Position numbers and translations under genes: made by a program. This document shows positions 1 through 7,800 of a stretch of 64,000 bases of DNA, piece by piece. Every line of letters begins with the position of its first letter. Position 1 is the stretch's first letter. This stretch comes from an uncultured Oscillospiraceae bacterium (GTDB lineage Bacteria > Bacillota > Clostridia > Oscillospirales > Oscillospiraceae), in the NCBI GenBank assembly GCA_900768135.1, contig CAAGBT010000088.1, positions 1-64,000 of the forward strand, in the 5' to 3' direction. Under the pieces are notes generated by a model that was not told where the DNA came from, searched no databases, and saw only the letters and a program-made list of their open reading frames with translations.

Positions 1-124
1 GAAACGCCGGACGGCCGCTTGTCAAAACGGCTCATTTGCCGTTTTCTGAGGTCAGGTGGGCGTAGTTCCCCGCACGATTTCTATTTTCTTGCGAATATGC
101 AGGTATCCCTGTCGGAAAATTCAG

Positions 125-153
125 TTGCAACCACTTTTGCGCTATGGTACAAT
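125..153 (+). promoter_or_regulatory. sigma-A type promoter for the lipoprotein gene
   Basis: A TTGCAA box (125-130) and a TACAAT box (148-153) are separated by 17 bases, about 110 bases before the lipoprotein start. The match is seen directly; activity is inferred. Confidence 0.5.
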
Positions 154-266
154 AAATCTAAGGAATTGGAAGAATTTCAGAACAATTATGCCGTTAAATT
201 CCCGTTTGCAATTGCAAGTTCCTCACCGGGGCCACGCCCCAAACAACAGAAAGGAAGTGCTATCCC

Positions 267-1307
267 ATGAAGAAACTCATCTCCTTGGCTCTGGCAGCCC
301 TCCTGCTGCTGAACCTTGCCGCCTGCGGGGAACGCTCCGTTTCCAATCCATCAGGTTCCTCCGGCGATTCTTCATCTTCAGCCGATCCCGCCCAGCCGGA
401 TGCCTTCTCCCCCGTCACCACGGAGGCGGAAGTTCGGGCTCTCTATGGGGACGACGCAAGCCTTATCACCTCCATCGAGGCGTACCAGGGAGATTTCCTG
501 GTGAAACTGGGAACGGACGAGGACTGCCCCAGCTTGGACTGGGTCTACGGCCAGAGCGGCATCCGCCGCCGGATGCTGTGGCTGGATACGCCCCTGCTTC
601 GGTGCGAGATCGAGTCCCAGGCGACCATCCGAGTGGTAACTGGCGGGCCAAACATCATTAACGGCGTCCCATGCTTTCCCCATGTGGAGTTGGCCACACT
701 GAGCCTTCTCTACGATGAGCAGGGCCGCGACCGAGGCTATGATCCCTATGTTTCTCCCGGCATTGGTAGCTCTGAAATCTACTGGGCCGGGGCTGGGGAG
801 CGCTATTCCATGGGGATGCAGGGCCGCCGGGAGGCCATCCGCTCCGCCCAAGTCGATGCAGGCGGCCTCACCGTGGCCTTCGCGCCTCTGGCGGACGGCA
901 GCGACTTCGTGGCCGCCTACTGCGAGATCCCCTATACCGAGGTGGCTCTCTCGGAGGACGGTATGACCCTCACCGTCACCATGCACGACACCTTCCTCAG
1001 CAGCGGCACCCTCTCCAAGGATGTAGACCCGGACTTTTTGAAGGAGTATGGCTCCCTCTACCCAGAGAGCTTCCCCGCTGGGGATCTGGCGGGAAGCTGC
1101 ACCCTCATCGAGAATGCGGATCTGCGTCAGGATGGGAACAACGCCGTGCTGACCGTCACTCTGGCTGACGGCCCCATCCACGGCAGGAACTTCGGTGACG
1201 GTTATTACCGCTTCACCGCCGAGACCGGCTACACCGGCATCGCCGACATCGGTCCCTACCTCCGGGTGACCCTCAACGCCACCAACGAGCTCTTTGCAGG
1301 CAACTGA
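267..1307 (+). CDS. predicted lipoprotein of unknown function
   Basis: I do not recognise the family. The 346-residue product begins with a basic N-terminus, a leucine/alanine-rich core and a lipobox ending L-A-A-C, with Cys20 as the expected lipidation site, so it should be anchored on the outer face of the membrane. A Ser/Pro/Ala-rich linker (about residues 25-50) is followed by an acidic soluble region with no transmembrane segment. The start has an AAAGGAAG ribosome-binding site about nine bases upstream. It is the last gene before a terminator and a partial tRNA gene, so it may be cargo at the end of an integrated element. Many longer reading frames on the other strand here are shadows. 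Confidence 0.8.
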   Translation: MKKLISLALAALLLLNLAACGERSVSNPSGSSGDSSSSADPAQPDAFSPVTTEAEVRALYGDDASLITSIEAYQGDFLVKLGTDEDCPSLDWVYGQSGIRRRMLWLDTPLLRCEIESQATIRVVTGGPNIINGVPCFPHVELATLSLLYDEQGRDRGYDPYVSPGIGSSEIYWAGAGERYSMGMQGRREAIRSAQVDAGGLTVAFAPLADGSDFVAAYCEIPYTEVALSEDGMTLTVTMHDTFLSSGTLSKDVDPDFLKEYGSLYPESFPAGDLAGSCTLIENADLRQDGNNAVLTVTLADGPIHGRNFGDGYYRFTAETGYTGIADIGPYLRVTLNATNELFAGN

Positions 1308-1445
1308 GCAGTCCATACAAGCCGTGGACAGCGTGGGTGCGGGCGCACCGTGTCTGACCCAGTTTTGACCCAGAATCCGAAAAAAGCGGGCAGGGCTGGA
1401 CGGATACAACGGAAAATCCGCCGAGCGAACGGTGGTAAAAAGCAC

Positions 1446-1475
1446 AAATCGGAGCCGAAATGACTCCGATTTTCT
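1446..1475 (+). terminator. rho-independent terminator after the lipoprotein gene
   Basis: A perfect 9-base stem (AAATCGGAG / CTCCGATTT, 1446-1454 and 1464-1472) runs straight into a T-rich stretch. It lies 140 bases after the lipoprotein stop and immediately before the tRNA fragment. Confidence 0.65.
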
Positions 1476-1485
1476 CTTGAGACTG

Positions 1486-1531
1486 CCTCATAACCCGGAG
1501 GCCGCAGGTTCAAGTCCTGCCTCCGCAACCA
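1486..1531 (+). other. 3' half of a tRNA-Met(CAU) gene, probable attachment site
   Basis: The sequence reads as the anticodon loop (CTCATAA, anticodon CAT at 1489-1491), the 3' anticodon strand, the variable loop, a complete T arm (stem GCAGG/CCTGC around TTCAAGT), the 3' acceptor strand CTCCGCA, discriminator A and an encoded CCA (1529-1531). No D arm or 5' acceptor strand precedes it: the five bases before the loop (ACTGC) do not pair with CCCGG. Tyrosine recombinases of genomic islands often use the anticodon-loop-to-3'-end segment of a tRNA as the crossover core, leaving such a half gene at the distal element end. On that reading the element lies to the left of this point and the intact tRNA copy is outside the window. 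Confidence 0.75.
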
Positions 1532-1534
1532 TGA

Positions 1535-1582
1535 CGAGTGTTCTTACAGCATTTGAAAGGCTGTAAGAACACTCGCTTTTTA
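1535..1582 (+). terminator. rho-independent terminator just after the tRNA fragment
   Basis: A 16-base perfect stem (1535-1550 with 1560-1575) with a nine-base loop is followed by CTTTTTAT. It starts four bases after the CCA of the tRNA half gene, so it is probably the original terminator of that tRNA. Confidence 0.8.
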
Positions 1583-1734
1583 TACAGCGAGTTCACAGGG
1601 AGCGTAGTTGACGACTACGCCTTTTCTTGTATTTACGGACACTTCCGGGATCGGCAGAGGGGTACTGCCAAGGATTGGACCTGTTGACAAAAGCAAATCC
1701 GGCGAGTACCCACACCGGAAAAACGCGCAAATAA

Positions 1735-1800
1735 ATTTGCATCTGTCTGACACGGAAGGCATTCCCCAAAGGCGTTCCGTGCCAGAACAGATGCAAAAAG
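1735..1800 (-). terminator. long imperfect hairpin downstream of the epimerase gene
   Basis: Arms TTTGCATCTGT (1737-1747) and ACAGATGCAAA pair across an inner stem built on CACGGAAGGC / GCGTTCCGTGC. On the minus strand it lies about 40 bases after the stop of the DapF-like gene and T-rich sequence follows. The rest of the gap 1583-1838 shows nothing else I can support. Confidence 0.55.
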
Positions 1801-1838
1801 AGAGAGCGGTACCTGCAATGCAATGCGGAGAAGCGGCT

Positions 1839-2627
1839 TTACACTTCGATTTCAACGGGTTCATCGAGCGTCACGCCGCCCCCGATATAAGCGGCTTTTG
1901 CCCGTCCGTTTTCCCGTACCACGGCTACGCAAACGGTGCCGGCAGGCTGAACGATATTTTCGGAGTACTCTCCGTCCGGCAGATCGTTGGTCAGCGCAAG
2001 GACGGCCGCAAGGCTGCCGCTGCCGCAGCTTCCCTCCCAGAAAAGGGAGTTCGCCGCCGGCACTTTTACAAGCGGCGTCATGCGGTGCGCCGCCGTATCC
2101 AGAAACATGACACCGTAGGCGTCAAGGCCGTCCAAAGCGAGGAACATTTTCTCAGCCTGCTCAAAGAAGGCAAGGGACGGCGGAACATTTTTCACAACAA
2201 AATGCGCGATCCCGCCAAGATGGACAAGAGTCCCCTCCGCCGCTCCGACGGTTTCCCTGCGGACGAACACGGGAAGCGGCATCTCCGAACGCGCGGTCTG
2301 ATTGTCCATATCGACATCCACGCCGACCGGATGCTCGCACCCGCTTACGCGCAGGGTAAGATGCGCCTTTCCGCAAAGGCCGTTATTTTTGGCGGTCAGC
2401 ATACCGTATGCCCTTGTCGCGTTTCCGCAGAATTCTCCGCCGGACATCTCCATATGCCCGTCAACGCCGTCCTCGGTCGCGCAGCAGTATCCGACCTGCT
2501 CCGCTTTAAACTGCTCGAGCGCCATGAGCTTTTCCGCAAGAGCGGCGCGGTATTCCTTTTCCACGGGCGAAAGCACAAACAGCGTGATATTCCCTGCGGG
2601 ATCCGCCCGCAAAACCTTTAGCCTCAT
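1839..2627 (-). CDS. DapF-fold amino-acid epimerase/racemase-like protein
   Basis: The 262-residue protein has the two-cysteine signature of cofactor-independent PLP-free epimerases: Cys67 in GGEFCGNATRA and Cys201 in EGSCGSGS, each at the start of a helix in one of the two mirrored half domains. Diaminopimelate epimerase uses this pair as acid and base. The protein is close in length to DapF (about 270) but the flanking motifs are diverged, so it could act on another amino acid (histidine racemases of the CntK/HisR type share the fold) or be a PrpF-like isomerase. It ends the minus-strand arm begun by ubiX 106 bases upstream and sits next to a catabolic cluster, not lysine genes, which argues against a cell-wall role. 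Confidence 0.7.
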   Translation of the reverse strand: MRLKVLRADPAGNITLFVLSPVEKEYRAALAEKLMALEQFKAEQVGYCCATEDGVDGHMEMSGGEFCGNATRAYGMLTAKNNGLCGKAHLTLRVSGCEHPVGVDVDMDNQTARSEMPLPVFVRRETVGAAEGTLVHLGGIAHFVVKNVPPSLAFFEQAEKMFLALDGLDAYGVMFLDTAAHRMTPLVKVPAANSLFWEGSCGSGSLAAVLALTNDLPDGEYSENIVQPAGTVCVAVVRENGRAKAAYIGGGVTLDEPVEIEV

Positions 2628-2732
2628 CCAATCAATCCTTTCCTTACAGGAGGAATGCCGTTCCTCGCTGCTGCTCTCAAATTTCCGGTTTTACGCAAAC
2701 AGCTGCATCCCGGGTTGAATTTCCGGAATATG

Positions 2733-3293
2733 CTACTTCCAGCGTTGAAATCCCGGCAGTTCCAAATCGAACGCGCTCAGCGCTTTTCCAACGATGTGCC
2801 GGGTCATGTCTTCCACCGTTTTGGGGTTGTTATAATACGTCAGCATGGGGGGCAGGATGCTTGCACCCATTTGCGAAAGGGTGAGCATATTGCGCAGATG
2901 GATGCCGCTGAGCGGAGCCTCCCGCGCCAAAAGCACCAGCTTCCTGCGTTCCTTGAGCGTTACATCCGCCGCGCGCAGGATCAAATTATCCGAGTACCCG
3001 CAGGCGATCCCCGCAACCGTTTTCATGCTGCACGGAACGATGATCATACCCTCGGTGCGAAAGGTCCCGCTTGATACGGAAGCGGCCATATCATGAAGGT
3101 CGTAAACAAAGCTGCACAGCTCTTTCAGCTGCTCCGGCGAGCAGTCCGTTTCCGTTTCCAGCGTTCGGAGAAAGCTGTCGGAATACACAACGTGCGTTTC
3201 CCAATCCGCAAAAGACTGCATTGCCCGCAGCAGCGCCAGCGAAAGCGGCGCGCCGCTGGCCCCTGTCAATCCTACAACCAATCTTTTTTTCAT
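2733..3293 (-). CDS. ubiX: UbiX/Pad1-family flavin prenyltransferase
   Basis: UbiX joins a dimethylallyl unit to reduced FMN to give prenylated FMN, the cofactor of UbiD decarboxylases. The 186-residue product has the usual family length and starts with the Rossmann-like GLTGASGAP motif (residues 8-16) that binds FMN phosphate, with the conserved Ser/Pro-rich FMN and prenyl-phosphate region around residues 80-110 (GTFRTEGMIIVPCSMKT). A ubiD homologue lies at 8893-10227 and an LpdD-like chaperone at 20303, so it most likely serves that enzyme and not ubiquinone synthesis. It is divergent from the XRE-cupin regulator, with a 113-base AT-rich intergenic region between them. Confidence 0.9.
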   Translation of the reverse strand: MKKRLVVGLTGASGAPLSLALLRAMQSFADWETHVVYSDSFLRTLETETDCSPEQLKELCSFVYDLHDMAASVSSGTFRTEGMIIVPCSMKTVAGIACGYSDNLILRAADVTLKERRKLVLLAREAPLSGIHLRNMLTLSQMGASILPPMLTYYNNPKTVEDMTRHIVGKALSAFDLELPGFQRWK

Positions 3294-3406
3294 GCTTACT
3301 CCCTCTGTATTCCACGCAGCGTTTATTTTGCAAGTGTGCTATTTTTTAGCTTTCATTTTGGTGTATTTTGTGATATTCTAACAGTCAGATAAAGAAAGGA
3401 TGGTTA

Positions 3407-4003
3407 TTGATAATGCCGGATAGCAATGTTGGCTTCAAAATCAAGGAAATTCGCCTCGCACAGAAAATGACGCTTAAAGAACTTGCCGAAAAGACAGATT
3501 TATCCATCAGCTTTTTGTCCATGGTGGAGCGCGGCATTACTTCCGCCACATTGGTTTCTCTGAACAAAATTGCCTCCGCATTCGATGTGGATCTCTCCAC
3601 CTTCTTCGTGCAGAACAATTCCACGGCTTCCAGCGGGTTCTGCCGCAGCTATGACAACCGCATCCGGAGCATTTCCGGGCATTATATCTACGCAAGCCTG
3701 TCTCACTTCGACAAGAGGTTTTCTCTGGACCCCATAATGATCACGTTTCTGCCCGGCCAGCAGCGCGAGGACGTTTCTTTGATGACCCACGCCGGAGAAG
3801 AATTTGTTTATGTACTGGAAGGCGTGCTGACCTATTTTCTCAACGGTCAGGAGTATCCGCTTTACCCCGGAGACAGCCATCACGGGTTCGGAGACCAGCC
3901 GCATAACTTTGCCAACCTGAGCAACAACATTGTAAAAGTACTTTACATCATTACGCCCGCTTTTTCAAATGAAAAAGCGCTGCACGAAAAGCCGGCGGAC
4001 TGA
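3407..4003 (+). CDS. XRE-family regulator with C-terminal cupin sensor domain
   Basis: Residues 9-64 form a lambda-repressor-type helix-turn-helix (KIKEIRLAQKMTLKELAEKT and so on); residues about 110-185 form a small beta-barrel cupin (HAGEEFVYVLEGVLTYFLNG, then YPLYPGDSHHGF). This architecture is typical of single-protein sensors that bind a small ligand in the cupin and control neighbouring metabolic genes. It sits between ubiX and the first molybdenum hydroxylase operon, pointing away from both, so it is the best candidate regulator of the whole cluster. The frame opens with TTG at 3407, six bases after AAGGA; ATG at 3413 is an equally possible start. The terminator at 4023 follows. Confidence 0.88.
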   Translation: MIMPDSNVGFKIKEIRLAQKMTLKELAEKTDLSISFLSMVERGITSATLVSLNKIASAFDVDLSTFFVQNNSTASSGFCRSYDNRIRSISGHYIYASLSHFDKRFSLDPIMITFLPGQQREDVSLMTHAGEEFVYVLEGVLTYFLNGQEYPLYPGDSHHGFGDQPHNFANLSNNIVKVLYIITPAFSNEKALHEKPAD

Positions 4004-4022
4004 TATCCGGGTTTTTCATTGA

Positions 4023-4056
4023 GGTACGGGATTTTAAGGGATCCCGTACCTTTCTT
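4023..4056 (+). terminator. terminator between the XRE-cupin gene and the hydroxylase operon
   Basis: GGTACGGGAT and ATCCCGTACC (4023-4050) form a ten-base perfect stem followed by TTTCTT on the plus strand, between two convergent genes. It probably also protects the minus-strand transcript end. Confidence 0.75.
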
Positions 4057-4534
4057 ATTCGCTCATTCCGTATTCCTGCTGTGCGCGTTCCAGCGCATTC
4101 AGGATGTTCTCATATCCCGTGCAGCGGCAAAGATGCCCGGAGACGAGGCGGCGCAGCTCTTCCCGAGAATACTTCCTGCCGCTCGTCACAATTTCCACCG
4201 CGCTCATGATAATGCCGGGCGTACAGAAGCCGCACTGAACGGCCGCCTCTTCAACAAATGCCCGCTGGATGGGATGAAGCCCGTCTGCGCCGGCCTTCAG
4301 ACCCTCCACCGTGTAAATGGCTTTGCCATCCGCCCATGCGCTGAGGATCAGGCAGCTGTCCTTTGCAATGCCGTCAACAAGAACCGTACATGCCCCGCAC
4401 TCTCCCACGCTGCATCCCTTTTTTACGCTGGTCAGGCCAAAACGGCTGCGCAGGGTATCGACCAACAGTTCTCCCGGCTCAACGGCAACCTCCACCGGCT
4501 TGTCGTTGACCTTCATGTGAATGATCTTCAGCAT
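4055..4534 (-). CDS. molybdenum hydroxylase iron-sulfur subunit (XdhC/CoxS type), first complex
   Basis: This is the 2x[2Fe-2S] subunit that passes electrons between the molybdenum centre and FAD in xanthine dehydrogenase-family enzymes. The N-terminal plant-type cluster motif (GCSVGECGACTV) and the C-terminal four-helix cluster motifs (CGFCTPG, then CRCTGYENI) are intact, and the 159-residue length is normal. The start is the ATG at 4534, which has AGGAGG eight bases upstream; the reading frame extends further but has no ribosome-binding site there. It overlaps the FAD-subunit gene by seven bases, as expected for translational coupling. Substrate cannot be told from this subunit. Confidence 0.95.
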   Translation of the reverse strand: MLKIIHMKVNDKPVEVAVEPGELLVDTLRSRFGLTSVKKGCSVGECGACTVLVDGIAKDSCLILSAWADGKAIYTVEGLKAGADGLHPIQRAFVEEAAVQCGFCTPGIIMSAVEIVTSGRKYSREELRRLVSGHLCRCTGYENILNALERAQQEYGMSE

Positions 4535-5406
4535 ATTTTGCCTCCTTGCACAAGCGCCTCTTCCATCGTGCTTTGGAGAATCTCTCCAACAATATGGAGC
4601 CGGAACTTTCTGGATGCGCGCCACGAATCGCGCGGATTTACCTCCTGGCGGATCAGCGCCGGCGCCTTTTGCAGAGCCTCTTCCACGCGCAGCCCCTTCA
4701 GCGCCCTTTCGGTTTCAAGGGCGCGCATGGGAACCGGCGCCGCAACGCCGCAGGCAATGCGGATATCCTCAAGGACCTCGCCGGCCTCATCGGTCTTCAG
4801 CCAGACGGCGCAGCTCAGCGTTGCGATGTCCATTGCATTGCGCATCGCATATTTGGTATAGCTGCCGCAGTAGCCCTGATATTCGGAAGCGGGAATGGTG
4901 ATCGCGGTCAGCAGCTCGCCGTGCCGCAATGTGACCCTTCCAACGCCCGCATAATGCTTGTGGATGGAGTATTCGCGCTCTCCCGAAGAGGACTGCGCCG
5001 TCAGCCGGGCGTTCAACGCACAAATGGGCGGTGCGGTATCCGCGCTGGTTACGCCGTTGCAGATGTTTCCGCCAACCGTTCCGGCCGCGCGGATCTGCGG
5101 TCCTCCGACCGTTCCGGCCGCCATGGCGAGCAGGGGGATATTCTCCTGGATCAGGCAGTTCTCCTCCAGCTCTGTAAAGGTGGTCAACGGCCCGATCACA
5201 ATATCTCCGTTTTCCTTCATGGAAATGCCCTTCAGCTCCGGGATCCCGCCGATGCTGACCAGGCGCGCCCCCGCCAGCTTTCCCTCTCGGATCTTGATCA
5301 GCACGTCCGTGCCTCCAGCGACCACGATGGCCTGCGCGTCCGCATCCAGGCAGGCACACGCCTCCTGCACGCTGTGCGCAATGTGGTTTTCAAGGATATC
5401 CAGCAT
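4528..5406 (-). CDS. molybdenum hydroxylase FAD subunit (XdhB/CoxM type), first complex
   Basis: The 292-residue protein carries the PCMH-type FAD-binding motifs VAGGTDVLIK (residues about 29-38) and AAGTVGGNICNG (about 107-118), followed by the CO dehydrogenase flavoprotein C-terminal domain. It accepts electrons from the iron-sulfur subunit and passes them to NAD, ferredoxin or another carrier. Unlike the FAD subunit of the second complex (11469-12440), it has no four-cysteine insert. It lies four bases after the large subunit stop in a three-gene operon ordered large-FAD-FeS. Confidence 0.95.
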   Translation of the reverse strand: MLDILENHIAHSVQEACACLDADAQAIVVAGGTDVLIKIREGKLAGARLVSIGGIPELKGISMKENGDIVIGPLTTFTELEENCLIQENIPLLAMAAGTVGGPQIRAAGTVGGNICNGVTSADTAPPICALNARLTAQSSSGEREYSIHKHYAGVGRVTLRHGELLTAITIPASEYQGYCGSYTKYAMRNAMDIATLSCAVWLKTDEAGEVLEDIRIACGVAAPVPMRALETERALKGLRVEEALQKAPALIRQEVNPRDSWRASRKFRLHIVGEILQSTMEEALVQGGKIC

Positions 5407-5409
5407 CTG

Positions 5410-7701
5410 TCATCCCTCCTCAGGCAGCAGTCCAGCGTCTGTAAATGCGGCGATCAGTCTCTGCGGATTCAGCGGGATCGCATCCACAGCGACTCCGGTC
5501 GCATACAGCAGGGCGTTCCGGATCGCAGCGGCCACGGGAATCGCGGGGGGTTCGCCAAGAGATTTGTTCCCATAGGGGCTGCTCGGGTCGTCCGTTTCCA
5601 CAAAGGCGGCTGAAAGATTCGGCACATCCATCGCCGTTGGGAGCTTATAGTCGAGCAGATTGCCGTTGAGCAGCGCGCCGGTTTTCTTATCGTACTGCAT
5701 ATGCTCGGAGAGCGCATAGCCGATCCCCATCGCCATGCCGCCGTGGACCTGCGCAGCGGCCAGCGCGGGATTGATCAGTCTTCCGCTGTCATGCACATTG
5801 ATAATGTCAAGCACGCTGATGCGTCCCTGGGCGATATTAACTTCGATCTCGGCGAAGCAGCAGCCAAGCGCATAGGTGTTATCCTCGCACTGACGGGTGC
5901 TTTCCGCCGTAATGTGCTGTGCCTTGGAGGGATGGTAGAATGACGTTACGGCAAGCTCGTCAAGCGGCATCAGCGTCTCTCCGGTCTCGCTGTGGACGAT
6001 GACGCCGCCCCGGATGTCCATCTTTTCCGGATCGTTTCCGCTCAGCTCCTTCAGGTAGTGAAAAACCTTCTGCCTGAAGAGCAGGCAGGTCTGCTTCAGC
6101 GCAGCGCCGGAAACATAGCTCTGCCGGGAAGCATACGCCCCTGTATCGAACGGCGTCAGGTCGGTATCCTGCTGGCTGACGACATGGATCTTGTCTGTAG
6201 AAATGCCGAGCGTTTCCGCCGCCATCTGGGTAAAAGCCGTGTCGGCGCCCTGGCCGATCTCCGTGGCGCCCATCTGGATCTGAACGGAGCCGTCCTGATT
6301 CAGCACGATGCGGCAGCTTCCGATCTCCATGGCGCTGGGCCACGCACCCGTTTTGTAGCTGAAGATTGCCATGCCCACGCCGCGCCTGATATTGCCGGTC
6401 TGGTTCCGATACGCCGCGCGCTTTTCGTCCCAGTGAATATAGTCCTTTCCCTTGCTGATGCACTCGTCCAGGCCATTGCTGTGGCAGACGATGCCGGTGC
6501 CGGCATCAACGTCGCCCAGGCGCATCATGTTTTTGCGGCGGAACGCGATCGGATCCATTCCGATGCTGTTCGCCACATCCTCCATGTGGGATTCCATTGC
6601 AAAATTGATCTGCGGGATGCCGTAGCCGCGCATTGCGCCGCCGGTGCAGATATTGGTATACACCGTTCTTGCTACCTGGCGCAGCGCCTCCTGATGATAG
6701 AGATTTCTGTATGCGGAGGTCGCGTTTGCGCAAATCGTATGTCCGTGTGAAGCATAGCCGCCCTGATTGGACAAAGCATAGCTGCGGCGCGCAGCGATAG
6801 TTCCATCGGGGTGTACCCAGGTTTCAAGCTCAAATTCGATGCCGTGGCGGGTGCGGCTTGAATGAAAGGTTTCCTCGCGGCTCAGCGGGAGGTATACGCA
6901 GCGCCCACCGACAAGCGTTGTCAGCCATGCGTTCAGCGGCTCGTAAATCACATCCTGCTTGTTGCCGAAGCCGCCTCCCACATAGGGCTTGACAACGCGG
7001 ATCTGCCCCCAGGGAATGCCGAGCGCCTGCCCGATAACGCGGCGCATGATGTGGGGGATCTGCGTTGAAGCGACCACCACAATGCGGTCCCCGTCCATGT
7101 AGGCAAAGCTTCCCGGGTTTTCTATGTGACAGTGCTGAACCGGAAGCGTGGTGTAGGTCTTTTTTACGCACACCAAACCCTCATGGGACAGGGCCTTATC
7201 CCAGTCCCCTTCTTCATACACTGTTTCTTTCAAAATGTTATCCGGCCGCTCCTCGTGGATCACGCTTGCTCCGGGAGCGAGCGCCTCCTGCGGCGTCAAT
7301 AGTGCGGGATACTGCTCGTATTCCACCTTCAGAAGCTTCAGCGCTCTCTGCGCGGTCACTTCATTGTCTGCAACGACTGCGGCGATGCAGTCGCCGTAGT
7401 GCCTTACTCTGCTGTTCAGCAGCTTTCGGTCTGGCACATCCCGATGGTCCGGATCCATGGACCACGGATGCCCGGGCGTAGCGAACTGGATATCCGGAAC
7501 GTCGAAGCAGGTTACGATCTTTACTACGCCCGGAAGTGCCTCCGCCTCTTTTGTGTCGATTGACAAGACGCGCCCATTTGCAATGGCGCTGTGCTTCACA
7601 TAGGCGACCAGAGAGTTTGCCGGAACCATATCCTCTACAAACCTTGCACGGCCCAGCACCTTTTCCCTGGCATCCACTCGCTTAATACTATTCCCCACCA
7701 T
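5410..7701 (-). CDS. molybdenum hydroxylase large (molybdopterin-binding) subunit, first complex
   Basis: The 763-residue protein has the aldehyde oxidase/xanthine dehydrogenase a/b-hammerhead domain (about residues 15-125) and the molybdopterin-binding domain (about 135-745). The glycine loop VGGGFGNKQD and the C-terminal LGEPPA with the expected catalytic glutamate are present. The family hydroxylates aromatic heterocycles, purines or aldehydes with water as the oxygen source; the pocket residues do not let me name the substrate. It is the first gene of a three-gene minus-strand operon and starts 100 bases after the DUF4392 stop, with a hairpin in between. The length and motifs suggest a functional enzyme. 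Confidence 0.93.
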   Translation of the reverse strand: MVGNSIKRVDAREKVLGRARFVEDMVPANSLVAYVKHSAIANGRVLSIDTKEAEALPGVVKIVTCFDVPDIQFATPGHPWSMDPDHRDVPDRKLLNSRVRHYGDCIAAVVADNEVTAQRALKLLKVEYEQYPALLTPQEALAPGASVIHEERPDNILKETVYEEGDWDKALSHEGLVCVKKTYTTLPVQHCHIENPGSFAYMDGDRIVVVASTQIPHIMRRVIGQALGIPWGQIRVVKPYVGGGFGNKQDVIYEPLNAWLTTLVGGRCVYLPLSREETFHSSRTRHGIEFELETWVHPDGTIAARRSYALSNQGGYASHGHTICANATSAYRNLYHQEALRQVARTVYTNICTGGAMRGYGIPQINFAMESHMEDVANSIGMDPIAFRRKNMMRLGDVDAGTGIVCHSNGLDECISKGKDYIHWDEKRAAYRNQTGNIRRGVGMAIFSYKTGAWPSAMEIGSCRIVLNQDGSVQIQMGATEIGQGADTAFTQMAAETLGISTDKIHVVSQQDTDLTPFDTGAYASRQSYVSGAALKQTCLLFRQKVFHYLKELSGNDPEKMDIRGGVIVHSETGETLMPLDELAVTSFYHPSKAQHITAESTRQCEDNTYALGCCFAEIEVNIAQGRISVLDIINVHDSGRLINPALAAAQVHGGMAMGIGYALSEHMQYDKKTGALLNGNLLDYKLPTAMDVPNLSAAFVETDDPSSPYGNKSLGEPPAIPVAAAIRNALLYATGVAVDAIPLNPQRLIAAFTDAGLLPEEG

Positions 7702-7757
7702 AATTCTGCCCCCAGTTGTTCCGCACTTGAATCAGCGCCTCTTGTCATGCTGCCGCA

Positions 7758-7788
7758 CCCATACCGGACGGAAAACGTCCGGTATGGG
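7758..7788 (-). terminator. strong hairpin between the DUF4392 gene and the first hydroxylase operon
   Basis: A 13-base perfect inverted repeat (CCCATACCGGACG / CGTCCGGTATGGG) with a five-base loop lies 12 bases after the DUF4392 stop. There is no T-run, so it may act as a weak terminator, an RNA-stabilising 3' end, or a processing site inside a longer transcript. Confidence 0.6.
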
Positions 7789-7800
7789 CGGGCTGTGAGC

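Noticed and set aside
1..266. Small coding frames before the lipoprotein gene
   Set aside because: They overlap the promoter and have no ribosome-binding site or recognisable protein character.
1486..1531. Intact tRNA-Met gene
   Set aside because: No D arm or 5' acceptor strand precedes it and the base-pairing partners of the anticodon stem are missing, so only a half gene is present.
1839..2627. Lysine-pathway diaminopimelate epimerase (dapF)
   Set aside because: The fold and both cysteines fit, but flanking motifs are diverged and no lysine or cell-wall genes are near, so only the family is called.
4055..7701. Naming the first complex xanthine dehydrogenase
   Set aside because: Subunit families are clear but no substrate-specific residues could be judged; other members use nicotinate, aldehydes or aromatic CoA esters.
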